DNA of 64,000 bases from Ignavibacteriota bacterium (lineage in GTDB: Bacteria > Bacteroidota > Ignavibacteria > Palsa-1295), in NCBI GenBank assembly GCA_003151825.1, contig PLYO01000037.1, positions 27,155 through 91,154 on the forward strand. Direction: 5' to 3'. This document shows positions 8,377 through 18,052 of the stretch, piece by piece. Within the stretch, counting starts at the first letter, position 1, and each line of letters starts with the position of its first letter. A program made the position numbers and the translations under genes. The notes beneath the pieces were generated by a model. It saw only the letters and a list, made by a program, of their open reading frames with translations. It did no database searches and was not told where the DNA came from.

Positions 8377-9870
8377 TTATTGTTGATTTCCAGAACCATC
8401 CGATTGGTATGCACCGAAGTCTTTGCCGAGTCCCTCAGTGATGGCGCCGAATGGATTCGACGCGCTATATTGAGGGCATGCGTTCATCGGGACGGGAATG
8501 CTCGAATTCGCAGGGTAAACAGGACCGCCCCATGGGCTTGCCTTGATAGTTCCGGTGTATGCCGTGCCAATAGCGGGCGAACTGGCAGACAGGTGAAAAT
8601 CGCTTGTGAAACTTTCAGGTGTGTCACTGAACCGGCTGGAACTACAGGCCTTGACATTCTCAACTGGAAGTTGGCTGGTGAATGGATCTGCGAATGTAAA
8701 ACGGGCCACGGGAACCTGATCCACATTATAGTTCACGAACATCGGGTTGTTAGCTCCCGCCGCGCCGGCTCTGTCATGCGGCTTGATAACCTGTAAGCCG
8801 CCATCAAGGGCGTCGTTACAAAAATGGGCCACAACGGAATCCGTCGAGCCATAGTACCATTGATAATCATAATAGGTATCTGCCGTGTCGGCAATGGGGT
8901 TGGCCAGAAGCCGGAAGCCAGTGCGGCAATTCACGATAATGTTATTATATTCGATCCCATAAGCGCCTTGCTCGATGTCCGTCGAGCCGGCGCGGGCCCC
9001 TAAATCGCAGCGCCATCCGCATGTGACGATCGTATTATTATAGATATTGACCCCGGTTTGCGGGTTGATACTACCTTTGTTTGAGAGCTTCGGCCCATTG
9101 GTGCATGAGCCGATAAAGAGATTGTACGCCATATCTCCAACGGAACCCGCCTTGATGTTCGGCCCGTCACCGCTCGTATTAGCATTGGATTCGAACACAT
9201 TGCGGAAGATGCTGATCTTCCCGCCGTTGACGCGGACCGGATCGTTATCGCCGCCGGAGAACCAGGAATCTTCTATGATAAGGTTGCTGGCAGAGTTCTG
9301 GAACCATACCCCGTAGCGCACCGATCCCCGCTGGTTTATTGGATCGTTCGGCCCGGCAGTACCTCCGGCATATTCTATGTGTGTCCATTTAAGGATAACA
9401 TCGCCGGAATTCGGCGCGCAGGTAATACCGCCCCACAATCCCGTTACCAAATTGCTATAAAGGTGCAAATTTTCAGGGACGGTCAAAAAAATCGGTTGTG
9501 CTTTTGTGCCGTAGCTAATAAACGTTCCAAACACCTGGAACTCCGGCGTTCCGGGTTGCTCCGTGGAAGCGGTGGTGACGATTACGGTAACACCCGGCTG
9601 GAGAAGCAAAGTATCGCTTGCGGGGATGATGACATCGCTATCCATGTAATACGTGTGGCCCGCCAGCATTGTGCCCTGAAGCACCCCATGGATCGTATCC
9701 TGCGTAATCGGATTGCCGATCATCGGAACGCCTGTCGCAGTATTCCATGGAAAGTTTACCGTTGCGCCACTCGTCAGTGGGTACGTGCGGCCATCGCCGA
9801 AGTCGATCACCTGCGCGGACGATAGCGAGGAGAAAAAAAGGAGGAGAAGAGTTGTTGCTAACGTTTTCAT
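8377..9870 (-). CDS. Secreted right-handed beta-helix protein
   Basis: The start at 9870 was chosen because MKTLATTLLLLFFSSLSSAQ is a standard signal peptide; the open frame upstream overlaps the preceding gene. The mature protein (~480 aa) has repeated short strands with Asn-rich turns (NNTIV, YNNIIVN, IFRNVFESN) typical of parallel beta-helix folds (pectate-lyase-like). Unlike other secreted proteins here it lacks a T9SS sorting tail and ends in GKDFGAYQSDGSGNQQ. A lipoprotein paralogue lies at 11.9-13.4 kb, with long stretches identical (STDIEQGAYGIEYNN; YYDYQWYYGSTDSV). Function unknown; glycan or surface binding is possible. Confidence 0.8.
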   Translation of the reverse strand: MKTLATTLLLLFFSSLSSAQVIDFGDGRTYPLTSGATVNFPWNTATGVPMIGNPITQDTIHGVLQGTMLAGHTYYMDSDVIIPASDTLLLQPGVTVIVTTASTEQPGTPEFQVFGTFISYGTKAQPIFLTVPENLHLYSNLVTGLWGGITCAPNSGDVILKWTHIEYAGGTAGPNDPINQRGSVRYGVWFQNSASNLIIEDSWFSGGDNDPVRVNGGKISIFRNVFESNANTSGDGPNIKAGSVGDMAYNLFIGSCTNGPKLSNKGSINPQTGVNIYNNTIVTCGWRCDLGARAGSTDIEQGAYGIEYNNIIVNCRTGFRLLANPIADTADTYYDYQWYYGSTDSVVAHFCNDALDGGLQVIKPHDRAGAAGANNPMFVNYNVDQVPVARFTFADPFTSQLPVENVKACSSSRFSDTPESFTSDFHLSASSPAIGTAYTGTIKASPWGGPVYPANSSIPVPMNACPQYSASNPFGAITEGLGKDFGAYQSDGSGNQQ

Positions 9871-9880
9871 GGCTTGGGAT

Positions 9881-10591
9881 TTATTGTTTGTGGGAGAGCT
9901 TGAGAGACGTGGAACCTTCTTTAGACTGCGCTGCGAAGAGATACGTGCCTTCGGGGAGCTGCCGATTTTCCTCATCGCGCAAAGGACATAGAAGAGAATG
10001 AGTTCCAGCCTCAAACTCCTGGCTTCCCAGATCCCTGACGAGCGTTCCTTTTTCATCGAACAGCGATAAGTGCAGCAATTTCGAATCGTCCAGCGTAATT
10101 TCGATCACGACGTTATCCTGCGCTGGATTGGGAAAACACTGTAATACAATTCCAGCTTGCGGGGATGTCAGTAAAGAGACGCCGCCCTCTGGATTGATCG
10201 CAGGCATGATGATGCTATCGACTCCCGCGAACGAACTATCCGATGGGCCCAGCGTGAAGGCGGTGGAATTGGAAGAACCTTTTGGAACAATTCGAATGGC
10301 GACGGAATCGGCCGGCCCGCCAAAAACGATCGTGTCGATCGATTGCATCAGGAATTTTTTCGTCTGAACCGTTCGCTGGCTTTTCGACGAATCGTAAAGC
10401 CATTTCACGGTAAGCGAATCGTGCCCGTTGGGATCGAGGCCTTGAAACACCATCGCACCCTGAAGCAAGTTAAAATCGAACGAGCCATTGCCCGCGCGGA
10501 AATGACGATCGTAAGACTGCGCAAAAACAGCCGTAGCGCCAATCCCACCCGCAACGAAAAATAAAAGACAGAAGCGAAAAAGTTTACTCAT
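9881..10591 (-). CDS. Small secreted T9SS-sorted protein
   Basis: The start at 10591 (MSKLFRFCLLFF...) gives a 236-aa product with a signal peptide ending AVFAQ. The ~80-residue middle region (DRHFRAGNGSFDFNLLQ, VQTKKFLMQS) is not a family I recognise. The C-terminal ~85 residues form a T9SS type A sorting domain (CFPNPAQDN, LPEGTYLFAAQ). It ends 10 nt before the beta-helix gene start and is probably the first gene of the operon running to 6179. Confidence 0.75.
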   Translation of the reverse strand: MSKLFRFCLLFFVAGGIGATAVFAQSYDRHFRAGNGSFDFNLLQGAMVFQGLDPNGHDSLTVKWLYDSSKSQRTVQTKKFLMQSIDTIVFGGPADSVAIRIVPKGSSNSTAFTLGPSDSSFAGVDSIIMPAINPEGGVSLLTSPQAGIVLQCFPNPAQDNVVIEITLDDSKLLHLSLFDEKGTLVRDLGSQEFEAGTHSLLCPLRDEENRQLPEGTYLFAAQSKEGSTSLKLSHKQ

Positions 10592-10815
10592 AGATATCTT
10601 CAAAAACAAACCTCCTTCCCGAATGAGATTCCGGAAGGATGTCATGAAACAAAAGTTTTGCCAGTATTCATATTATGAAATAGATAAATCTCTACATGGT
10701 GAGATTGCTTTCAGAACGCACCGCCGAATATGCTCGTTTTTGCTCAACAGCTTTGTGCCTCATCCTATTTATACGAGCGCAACGCCTTTTGTCTGCTTAT
10801 TAAATCTCACTTAAA

Positions 10816-11805
10816 ATGACCTTAAGAAAAATCATCCTTCTCACTCTTTCCGCCGGCACGCTTGCCTCCTGCTCGAAAAATTCCCCGACGGGAACGACGG
10901 ATACCACGGCAACGATGCATCCAACAGATACTGTTGCCATACCACAATATGGGACGCCGATATACGATACGAGCATTTTTTATACGGGTGTCGAGGTCGG
11001 CAAAATCACCGATCCGGAGATGTCGAGCGCTTCCGGCATGGGAGCAAGCAGATTTTACCCTGGCATGTTGTGGATCGAGAACGATCAGGGAGGTGGATCG
11101 AACGATATTTATCTCGTCGATACGACTGGAACGAAACGAGCCGCCTTCAGCGTAACCGGCGCAACCGACCGCGATTGGACCGATATGACGATGGGGCCTG
11201 GCCCAGTCGCCGGCGTCACCTATATTTACATGGCTGATATTGGCGATAGTAAATCTAATTTTCCGCAGTGCACCATTTACCGCTTCCCAGAGCCACAGAC
11301 GCCCCTTGGTTCCGGCGTTTTGAACGGTGCAACCGCACAAGCCGATAAAATCGTCTTTTCCTATCCATCCACCGATGGCCCGCACGACGCGGAGACCATC
11401 CTGCTCGATCCTCAATCGAAAGATATTTATATTGTGGATAAGGCAGGAGCTCCTGACGTGTATGAGCTTCCTTATCCGCAAAGCACCGGCAACGATTCGG
11501 TTACTATCGCTACGAAGATAATCGAAGCGATGCCGATACCTGCCGGGCCATTGCGCTCGGGTGGAATTGCCTCCGGAAGAACAGGGATCATCATGAAGAC
11601 TTACACCGCAGCTTTTTATTGGACCATCACTCCCGGACAATCCATCTTAAACGCCCTGCTGAATACCCCCGTGCAGATTCCTATTGTTGGTGAAACTCAG
11701 GGAGAAGCAATGTGCTTCACTCCAAACGATAGCGCCTTTTGGACGACGAGCAAATTCGCGTCACCAATAAATTACGCTCCTCTCGATCGGTGCATTCGAA
11801 GATAG
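10816..11805 (+). CDS. Lipoprotein, probable beta-propeller
   Basis: A 329-aa product with lipobox TLASC (Cys19) followed by a Ser/Thr-rich linker. Repeated beta-strand motifs (DIYLVDTTG, YIYMADIGD, DIYIVDKAG) spaced 70-100 residues apart suggest a propeller of the phytase/strictosidine-synthase type. The acidic motifs RDWTDM and MADIGD are typical of this unnamed family. It is divergent from the 9881-10591 gene, with 224 nt between the starts that probably holds both promoters. Catalysis is not shown. Confidence 0.7.
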   Translation: MTLRKIILLTLSAGTLASCSKNSPTGTTDTTATMHPTDTVAIPQYGTPIYDTSIFYTGVEVGKITDPEMSSASGMGASRFYPGMLWIENDQGGGSNDIYLVDTTGTKRAAFSVTGATDRDWTDMTMGPGPVAGVTYIYMADIGDSKSNFPQCTIYRFPEPQTPLGSGVLNGATAQADKIVFSYPSTDGPHDAETILLDPQSKDIYIVDKAGAPDVYELPYPQSTGNDSVTIATKIIEAMPIPAGPLRSGGIASGRTGIIMKTYTAAFYWTITPGQSILNALLNTPVQIPIVGETQGEAMCFTPNDSAFWTTSKFASPINYAPLDRCIRR

Positions 11806-11827
11806 ATAATCCATCTTTTAAAAATCA

Positions 11828-11865
11828 AAATGCCGAGTGACGGAATTTTCCATCACTCGGCATTT
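11828..11865 (+). terminator. Hairpin terminator between convergent genes
   Basis: A 13-bp perfect stem AAATGCCGAGTGA/TCACTCGGCATTT with a 12-nt loop, sitting between the lipoprotein gene end (11805) and the end of the convergent beta-helix gene (11888). Confidence 0.7.
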
Positions 11866-11887
11866 ACGTTTGTTAAAAAACTATGGA

Positions 11888-13387
11888 TTACGGATGTACA
11901 AATGCGGCGGCTTGGTTTCCAGAATTGTCCTGCTGGAAAGCTCCGAAATCATGGCCGAGTCCTAAATTAGTATAGTCAGCGCCATAAAGATTTGTCGAGC
12001 TCTTGATCGAGGTCACGCGGTTTACTCCTGCCGTCGGAACTGCTATGGTTGTGCCCACGGTCGGGTACACCGTAGGGGTTGCGATCGTGGTTTTGATCGC
12101 CCCAGTATAAGCAGTGTTAATACATGGCGAACCGGAAGCCAAATGGAAGTCGCTGGTAAAGCTTGCAATATCGGAAAAGCGATTCGGGGTGGAGAACAGC
12201 ACATTCTCGACCGGAAGCTGGCTTGAGAATGGATCGCCAAAGGTGAACCGAGCTGCAGGAACCTGGGTCACGCTATAGCCCACGAACTTCGGATCGTCGG
12301 CACCAGTTGCCCATGTGTGACCGAGATTGTCGTGCGGTTTTTTTACCTGTACACCACCGTCGAGTGCGTCATTGCAGAAATGGAGCACAACGGAGTCCGT
12401 CGAGCCGTAGTACCATTGATAATCGTAATACGTGTCATTGGAGTCCGCTGCTGGGGCCGCCACGAGGCGGAATCCCGTGCGGCAATTCACGATCAGATTA
12501 TTGTACTCGATTCCATACGCACCCTGCTCGATGTCCGTCGAACCTGCGCGGGCCGGCAAAGTGCAGCGCCATCCACACGTAATGAACGTGTTATTATAGA
12601 TATTGCCCATGGTCTGAGGGTTAACGCCGCCTTTATTCGCCAGCTTCGGTCCATTGGTGCAGGTTCCGATAATAAGATTGTAGGCCATGTCACCCGTTGA
12701 CCCCGATTTGATATTCGGGCCGTCACCGCTCGTAAGCGAATTGCATTCGAATACATTACGGAAAATCGAGTATCTGCCGCTGGTCACGCGCATCGGATCG
12801 TCCACGGCGCCGGTAATCCACGAATCTTCCATGATATAGTTAGCGTTCGGGTTTTCGAACCATACCGGATAGCGGGGCGCGCTGGGTCCGTAGAGTTTGT
12901 CGGTTGGCGAGGAAGTTCCTCCTGCAAATTCAACGTGTGTGTATTTGAGGATGATGTCACCCGAAGTGAGCGATCCCGCGATTCCGCCCCATAGCCCGGT
13001 GCATAGGTTCTTATACAGTCGCAGGTTGGCAGGAACCGTCAGGAAAATCGGGTTTGCTGCAGTGCCGTCAGAAATAAACGTACCGTTGACCTGGAACTCC
13101 GGCGTTCCGGTTTGTGCAGTCGAGGCGCCGAGAACGATCAGCTTGGCTCCGGCCTGGATGTATAGCGTATCGCCTGCGTTGATGACGACGTCACTGACCA
13201 TGTAGTAGGTGGAGTCCGCTGCCATAGTCCCTTTTATGGGGCTTTTCAAGGTGTCCGTGACGTAATTTCCGACCGGCGACGGCGGTATTGGTTTCTGCTG
13301 CACGCTCGTCGAAGTGCTGCACGCAGAGATCGCGAGCGGCAGCATAGCCGCTAATGCTAATTTAAAAACGAAGTTTCGTTGTTTCAT
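11888..13387 (-). CDS. Beta-helix lipoprotein, paralogue of the 8377-9870 product
   Basis: The start at 13387 (MKQRNFVFKLALAAM...) gives a lipoprotein signal with lipobox AISAC; 499 aa in total. The body matches the other beta-helix protein block by block (GTPEFQVNGTFIS, NPIFLTVPANLRLY, DSWITG, NIKSG). It is therefore a duplicate that differs mainly in anchoring: lipid anchor here, cleaved signal peptide there. It follows the TonB receptor gene by 84 nt on the same strand and is probably co-transcribed with it, so it may be an outer-membrane partner of the receptor. Function otherwise unknown. Confidence 0.8.
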   Translation of the reverse strand: MKQRNFVFKLALAAMLPLAISACSTSTSVQQKPIPPSPVGNYVTDTLKSPIKGTMAADSTYYMVSDVVINAGDTLYIQAGAKLIVLGASTAQTGTPEFQVNGTFISDGTAANPIFLTVPANLRLYKNLCTGLWGGIAGSLTSGDIILKYTHVEFAGGTSSPTDKLYGPSAPRYPVWFENPNANYIMEDSWITGAVDDPMRVTSGRYSIFRNVFECNSLTSGDGPNIKSGSTGDMAYNLIIGTCTNGPKLANKGGVNPQTMGNIYNNTFITCGWRCTLPARAGSTDIEQGAYGIEYNNLIVNCRTGFRLVAAPAADSNDTYYDYQWYYGSTDSVVLHFCNDALDGGVQVKKPHDNLGHTWATGADDPKFVGYSVTQVPAARFTFGDPFSSQLPVENVLFSTPNRFSDIASFTSDFHLASGSPCINTAYTGAIKTTIATPTVYPTVGTTIAVPTAGVNRVTSIKSSTNLYGADYTNLGLGHDFGAFQQDNSGNQAAAFVHP

Positions 13388-13471
13388 GGAAGTTGTTGAA
13401 TAGTTGATGTTGTGGAAATTGAATGTTGCCGTCGTGCGAGACAGCTTCATCCGCATTCTTGTGAGTGTTTG

Positions 13472-16237
13472 CTACATTTTGAATCGAAAACCGAGCACAT
13501 AATTACGGTCATAAAATTCTCTACGCACAAGAACGTCCTGACCGTTCGTTTGAAAACTTATAGGATATGGGTATGACGAGCTGGTGAACGTCTGGTGAAT
13601 CACTTCCTCGCGCGGTGTATTGAGGATATTCGTCACCTTTAAATAGACTGCAAGGTTTCCCCAGAGTTTTTGCTCACCGGAAAAATCGAGATCGACAAAG
13701 CCCGTTGACCATCGGTCGTTATCGTAATACGTCGAAACCACGACGATGGCAGGGCCGGTATAAACACCGCTTACCTGTAGGCTCGTCCCATTTTCGAAGT
13801 CCTTATACAGCAGCGAGAGGTTCCCTATGTTGTTCGACTGCCCTTCGAGCGGGCGAGTTTCCTGAACGGTTTTGGTTTGCTGACTGACGTATTCCGTCTT
13901 GGGAGTTGTAATTTGGGAATTCGTGTAGGTGTAATTCCCTTCGACACCGAGATTCGAAAAGAATTTTCGAAAATCCAGTTCGAATCCATAATTTGTAGCG
14001 ACACCTAAATTTTCTGGCTCGTAGTACGGCGTGAACGATTGAACGATTGTCCATTCGATAGGATCGACGAGACGCTTGTAAAATACACCGGCCAGCAATT
14101 GATCCAGCCCGCCCGGAAAATACTCCCATCGAAGATCGATATTATCCGCCTGCGTGCGATTGAGGCTATCGTTCGAGATTTCGGTGTAGTCGTTGTAGGC
14201 GGCGGGCGTGCTTTGGCCGGGAACGAGTTCGAAAAAGTTAGGACGGCTGATGGATTTGTAATAGGAAAGCCGCCAGTTTTGATTATCGACCGGCGAGTAT
14301 TTCAGGCTCACGGAGGGCAGCATATCCCTATAAGTGATCGTGCCGGGTTCGATGTTGGTATCGAGGCTCGTCCATCCAAAATTGGTTTGCTCTACACGCG
14401 CTCCGCCGATCACGGTCAGGTTGCCAATATCAAATTTAGCCTGAATGAACCCCGCCGTGACATCTTCGTATGCCGTGTAATTAAGCGGATCACCAATCGA
14501 GCCTAAGGGATCAAAGACATAGAGAGTATCTAAGGAAATATTCCCATTATAATACTGTGTCCCACCCACGCTTGGAGGCACGCGAATCTGGTATTCGTCA
14601 CGGGAGCTCGTTCGCTCTTTATTCCGGTACATTCCACCATAAGAAAATTCGACTGGCGTGCCGAATAGGCCTTCCGTGGATTTCAGCGTCAGGTAGCCGC
14701 TCTTATCCTGATCTACGCTATTCTCCCATGCCCGCGTGCTATTTTGGATATCAGGGGTGCGAACATTAGCTTTGCCTGTGCTATCGGTGGTATAACCGCC
14801 ATCGAGTTCGAGATCTGCAATATCCGGCGAGTTCAGCGTGGCGCTGGAATAGGCAAGATGCCAATCGGCGTCTAAGTCTTTTCCAAAAATGACGTCTTTG
14901 CCGGAAAGGGTCACGTTACCAATGCCCTGGGTTTCATTGGTAGTGAGAATGGAAGGTATCACCTCGACATCCTCTATCGAACCGCCTTTGGATCTATTAG
15001 TATCGTACTCGTATCGCACTTCATTTTTGTGAAGGCTGGCATACATTCCGAATAGCTGAAAGGTATTATTTTCGTCAGCCCGGTAGTCGATGTTCGCCAT
15101 TCCGCCGCCGCGAGTCAGTTGGGTGCTGTATTGCCGGTTCTCGTATTCAGAGAGGTACGGAGTGTTGTCATTCTGATTGACCGTGGAAAGAAAGAAGTTG
15201 GTGTTTGCGCCACGGTAGGAATTCTGGTAGCTTCCGGCGACGATAACACCAAGTTTATCGTCATCAAGGAAGCGATTTCCGTACGTCCCGGATAGATAGG
15301 CAGGAAGTGATGGATTGCTGGAGGTTGGGGTCCAGGTACTGGCAGGGAAATCGGCCATTGTAGCCTGATAATTATTCCCATTTATGACACGCGGCGAGTG
15401 GGTGTTTGGATCATCGACGAAGGAAGCAAACTGCCGACTCGAGTTAAACAGCTCGTCGTAACCGGAGCCAACCTGGAACGACGCAACTTCGTGATCTGGC
15501 GCTTGTTTCATGACGAGGTTCATCACGCCGCCAATGGCGTCGCCTTCCATCGTGGGGAGCAGGCTTTTGGTTACCTCGAGTCTATCGAGCAATTCCGAAG
15601 GGAAAATATCGAGGGGGACGTAACGGTTTTCATTATCCGGACTCGGGATTTTAATGCCGTTGATCGTCGTATAATTATACCGTTTGTCCATTCCGCGAAT
15701 GATCGCATATTCTGCATCTCCGGTCGCGGCGGTTCGAGTCATCGAAACCCCCGAAAGACGTTGCGAAACATCGGCCACATCAAGATCGGGCGAGACTTCG
15801 ATGCTACGAGCTGAAACAGTATTGATCACGTTGTCGGATTTTCGCAATGCAACAAACGCGCTGGCTTCGCTGCCGTTTTCGGTTTTTCCCACCACGGTTA
15901 CCTCTTTGTTTTTCCCGATGTTTCGCCGCAAGCCGACATCTAAGGTCTGCGGGCCATCGGTCACTGTAATCTTCAGCGTTGAATCGAGGTAGCCTATGGA
16001 CGTAATTTTTAAGCTATAATCGCCGGGATCGAGTGTTAATTTATAACTCCCGTCGAAGCCGGAGATCGCGCCGGTTTTATGGCCGATGACGGCAATCCGC
16101 ACTCCGGGCAGCGGCTCATTCGAGATCGCGTCCACGATCTTGCCGGTAATAATACCGGCGCTCGCTGACTCGAAGGCATGGGTCAAAGTGAATAATAACA
16201 ATAGCAATGCTATATTGCGAAGCCGCAAAAAAATCAT
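13472..16237 (-). CDS. TonB-dependent outer-membrane receptor
   Basis: A 921-aa protein with a signal peptide (to about residue 27), a CarboxypepD-regulatory-like domain (~28-115, starting GIITGKIVDAISNEPLPGV), a plug domain (~120-250, with RGMDKRYNYTTINGIKIPSP and VTKSLLPTMEGDAIGG) and a long C-terminal beta-barrel ending in FRFKM with a terminal aromatic pattern. The plug resembles the TIGR01782-type receptors found in other Gram-negatives rather than classical SusC. It should import a scarce solute across the outer membrane using TonB energy. The neighbours (beta-helix lipoprotein, phosphoesterases) hint at a phosphorylated or polymeric substrate, but this is inference. Confidence 0.9.
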   Translation of the reverse strand: MIFLRLRNIALLLLLFTLTHAFESASAGIITGKIVDAISNEPLPGVRIAVIGHKTGAISGFDGSYKLTLDPGDYSLKITSIGYLDSTLKITVTDGPQTLDVGLRRNIGKNKEVTVVGKTENGSEASAFVALRKSDNVINTVSARSIEVSPDLDVADVSQRLSGVSMTRTAATGDAEYAIIRGMDKRYNYTTINGIKIPSPDNENRYVPLDIFPSELLDRLEVTKSLLPTMEGDAIGGVMNLVMKQAPDHEVASFQVGSGYDELFNSSRQFASFVDDPNTHSPRVINGNNYQATMADFPASTWTPTSSNPSLPAYLSGTYGNRFLDDDKLGVIVAGSYQNSYRGANTNFFLSTVNQNDNTPYLSEYENRQYSTQLTRGGGMANIDYRADENNTFQLFGMYASLHKNEVRYEYDTNRSKGGSIEDVEVIPSILTTNETQGIGNVTLSGKDVIFGKDLDADWHLAYSSATLNSPDIADLELDGGYTTDSTGKANVRTPDIQNSTRAWENSVDQDKSGYLTLKSTEGLFGTPVEFSYGGMYRNKERTSSRDEYQIRVPPSVGGTQYYNGNISLDTLYVFDPLGSIGDPLNYTAYEDVTAGFIQAKFDIGNLTVIGGARVEQTNFGWTSLDTNIEPGTITYRDMLPSVSLKYSPVDNQNWRLSYYKSISRPNFFELVPGQSTPAAYNDYTEISNDSLNRTQADNIDLRWEYFPGGLDQLLAGVFYKRLVDPIEWTIVQSFTPYYEPENLGVATNYGFELDFRKFFSNLGVEGNYTYTNSQITTPKTEYVSQQTKTVQETRPLEGQSNNIGNLSLLYKDFENGTSLQVSGVYTGPAIVVVSTYYDNDRWSTGFVDLDFSGEQKLWGNLAVYLKVTNILNTPREEVIHQTFTSSSYPYPISFQTNGQDVLVRREFYDRNYVLGFRFKM

Positions 16238-16517
16238 GTGATGAGCTGGGAAGGTAGAAGGTATTAGTCGCTCGCGAAGCTAAAAGTCGAAAAAGGTCGA
16301 GTTGGAGACGCCTACACGAACGATATTGCGACTCACAGCTTGAATGCAAAATTAGCGAGCCAAGATTTTCGAATGATTACTTATTCGTCACTCTGCCATT
16401 AATAAATTGTTGCGAAAAAGAGAAACGGGTGAAACCGATTGAGAAGGTGGAGTTCGGTTCAGAGGAAACTCACAACTTTCTCCCAACCGCAACCGTTAGC
16501 ACAGCTACACAAGTATA

Positions 16518-17258
16518 ATGAACCTCTCTCGAATCCATTATCTTTGTATTCTCGTGTTTTTTCTATCGGGTTGCAATTCCACTTGGAATGCACTCGACCG
16601 CTCGCCGCTGCCCAAAGAGGATGATTTCCGCTCCGTGCTGCTGCTTGGCGACGGCAAAGGGCATGCGGCATCCGGCTTCCTGCTTATTCGAAATGGAAGG
16701 CAGTATGTCGTGACCGCAAAACATTTCGCAAAATTCATGTCGGGGAGGGACACCGTCGAGATTTTTGTCGATGACGGATGGATTCGCTCTCCAACGAATC
16801 TCGTCGGTCATGCCAAAGGCGATGTGGACATCTCGGTATTTTCATTCACCCGGCCCACGGTTTCACAGGCGTTTGATCAAACGCCTATCGTGTCGGCAAA
16901 CGATACCCTGAATCTGGGCTGCGAAGTGTGGTATCTCGGCTTTCCGCTCGGGTATATGTTCGACGATCCCACGCGAAATTATCCCTACCCATTGCTCAAA
17001 CATGCGTATCTTTCCGCGCGTAATGGGACTCCGATGCTGTATTATTTCGACGGACTATGTAATCCCGGCTTTTCCGGCGGGCCTGTGTTTGCAGCGACGG
17101 CGCAAGGGAGCCTGCGTCTCATTGGGGTGGTCTCATCACGGCTTAAGGAAACCGACGATCCAAACTCGCAAGCTACCTCGGGAATCTTTCTTGCATATTC
17201 TGCGCGTTACGCCGAAATGCTCATCGATGAAAATCCCATCGGGCCGGCGATACGATAG
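16518..17258 (+). CDS. Trypsin-like serine protease lipoprotein
   Basis: A 246-aa product with lipobox FLSGC (Cys19). A chymotrypsin-fold triad is visible: His69 in VVTAKHF, Asp104 in GDVDISVF and Ser186 in NPGFSGGPVF. No PDZ domain follows, unlike DegP/HtrA proteins, so this is a stand-alone S1-type protease, probably anchored in the periplasm or outer membrane. It faces away from the TonB receptor gene, with a 280-nt shared upstream region. Substrate unknown. Confidence 0.82.
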   Translation: MNLSRIHYLCILVFFLSGCNSTWNALDRSPLPKEDDFRSVLLLGDGKGHAASGFLLIRNGRQYVVTAKHFAKFMSGRDTVEIFVDDGWIRSPTNLVGHAKGDVDISVFSFTRPTVSQAFDQTPIVSANDTLNLGCEVWYLGFPLGYMFDDPTRNYPYPLLKHAYLSARNGTPMLYYFDGLCNPGFSGGPVFAATAQGSLRLIGVVSSRLKETDDPNSQATSGIFLAYSARYAEMLIDENPIGPAIR

Positions 17259-17276
17259 CGGAAATAGCAAGGACTC

Positions 17277-18011
17277 TTAATAGGCTATCTCGAAGCTCGC
17301 CGCTCCAACTGCCGGGGATGGGGCTCCGCTGGCACTCACTTGAATCGAGATCAGATCGAATGCGGAAATAGCGACATTGTCCGCCACGTCACTGCCCGTG
17401 GTCGATGCTCCGGTTATCGTGACGGCAAGCGTTGTGTTCGAGCCATTTTTGCGGACGGTGAAGGTCCAGCTACTTCCTATGTCCGGCGAGCTGGTGAGAT
17501 GTACAAACAGATTCTGTAGCGTTTCAGAGCGGGTGGCGACGATCTGAGTTTCCGATTCGTTTGCGGAAGAGAACTGGTTTCCCATGATAAGGAAGCCGTT
17601 GTTCAAAAGATTGCCTCCAGAATTCACAGCGACCAGGATGATGCCCGTTCCTGCCGGCGCGGAGACCCACGAGAGCGTGCCCGTACCGTTGGTGGAGAGG
17701 ACTTTGCCGCTGTTTCCGGTTTGGGATGGGAGCAAATTCGTCGTTGCGCCGGAAGCGGTCCCGGAGCCGGTGCCGCCGTTGGCGATGGAGAGCGTCCCGA
17801 TCGAAAGTGTGCCCGATCCATCGCTCGAAAGTGCGCCGCCCGAGCCGGGAGCCGGGAGCGTCCAGGTGGCCGGACTGCCCGCGCCATTGTATTTCAACTG
17901 AAGAAAATTCCCAAGCCCGTCGTCGATAAAGAGTTGGGTCTGATGAAGTTGAGCGGACGCGCCCCGAATAAGCAGTGCCGTCAGGATAGCAAAAAGAAAA
18001 GTAATGCGCAT
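17277..18011 (-). CDS. Secreted glycine/serine-rich protein of unknown function
   Basis: The start at 18011 (MRITFLFAILTALLIRGASAQ) gives a clean signal peptide; 244 aa. The N-terminal half is low-complexity Gly/Ser/Thr with the repeated pattern LSxDGSGTLSIGTL and GKVLSTNGTGTLSW, like the stalk regions seen in phage-tail-like and Bacteroidota surface proteins. The C-terminal ~110 residues look like a compact beta domain. No T9SS tail is present. It is convergent with the protease gene, with only 18 nt between them. Confidence 0.65.
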   Translation of the reverse strand: MRITFLFAILTALLIRGASAQLHQTQLFIDDGLGNFLQLKYNGAGSPATWTLPAPGSGGALSSDGSGTLSIGTLSIANGGTGSGTASGATTNLLPSQTGNSGKVLSTNGTGTLSWVSAPAGTGIILVAVNSGGNLLNNGFLIMGNQFSSANESETQIVATRSETLQNLFVHLTSSPDIGSSWTFTVRKNGSNTTLAVTITGASTTGSDVADNVAISAFDLISIQVSASGAPSPAVGAASFEIAY

Positions 18012-18052
18012 GAATTTTCCGATATTTTTTTTAGTGCAAAGAAACAAAGATA

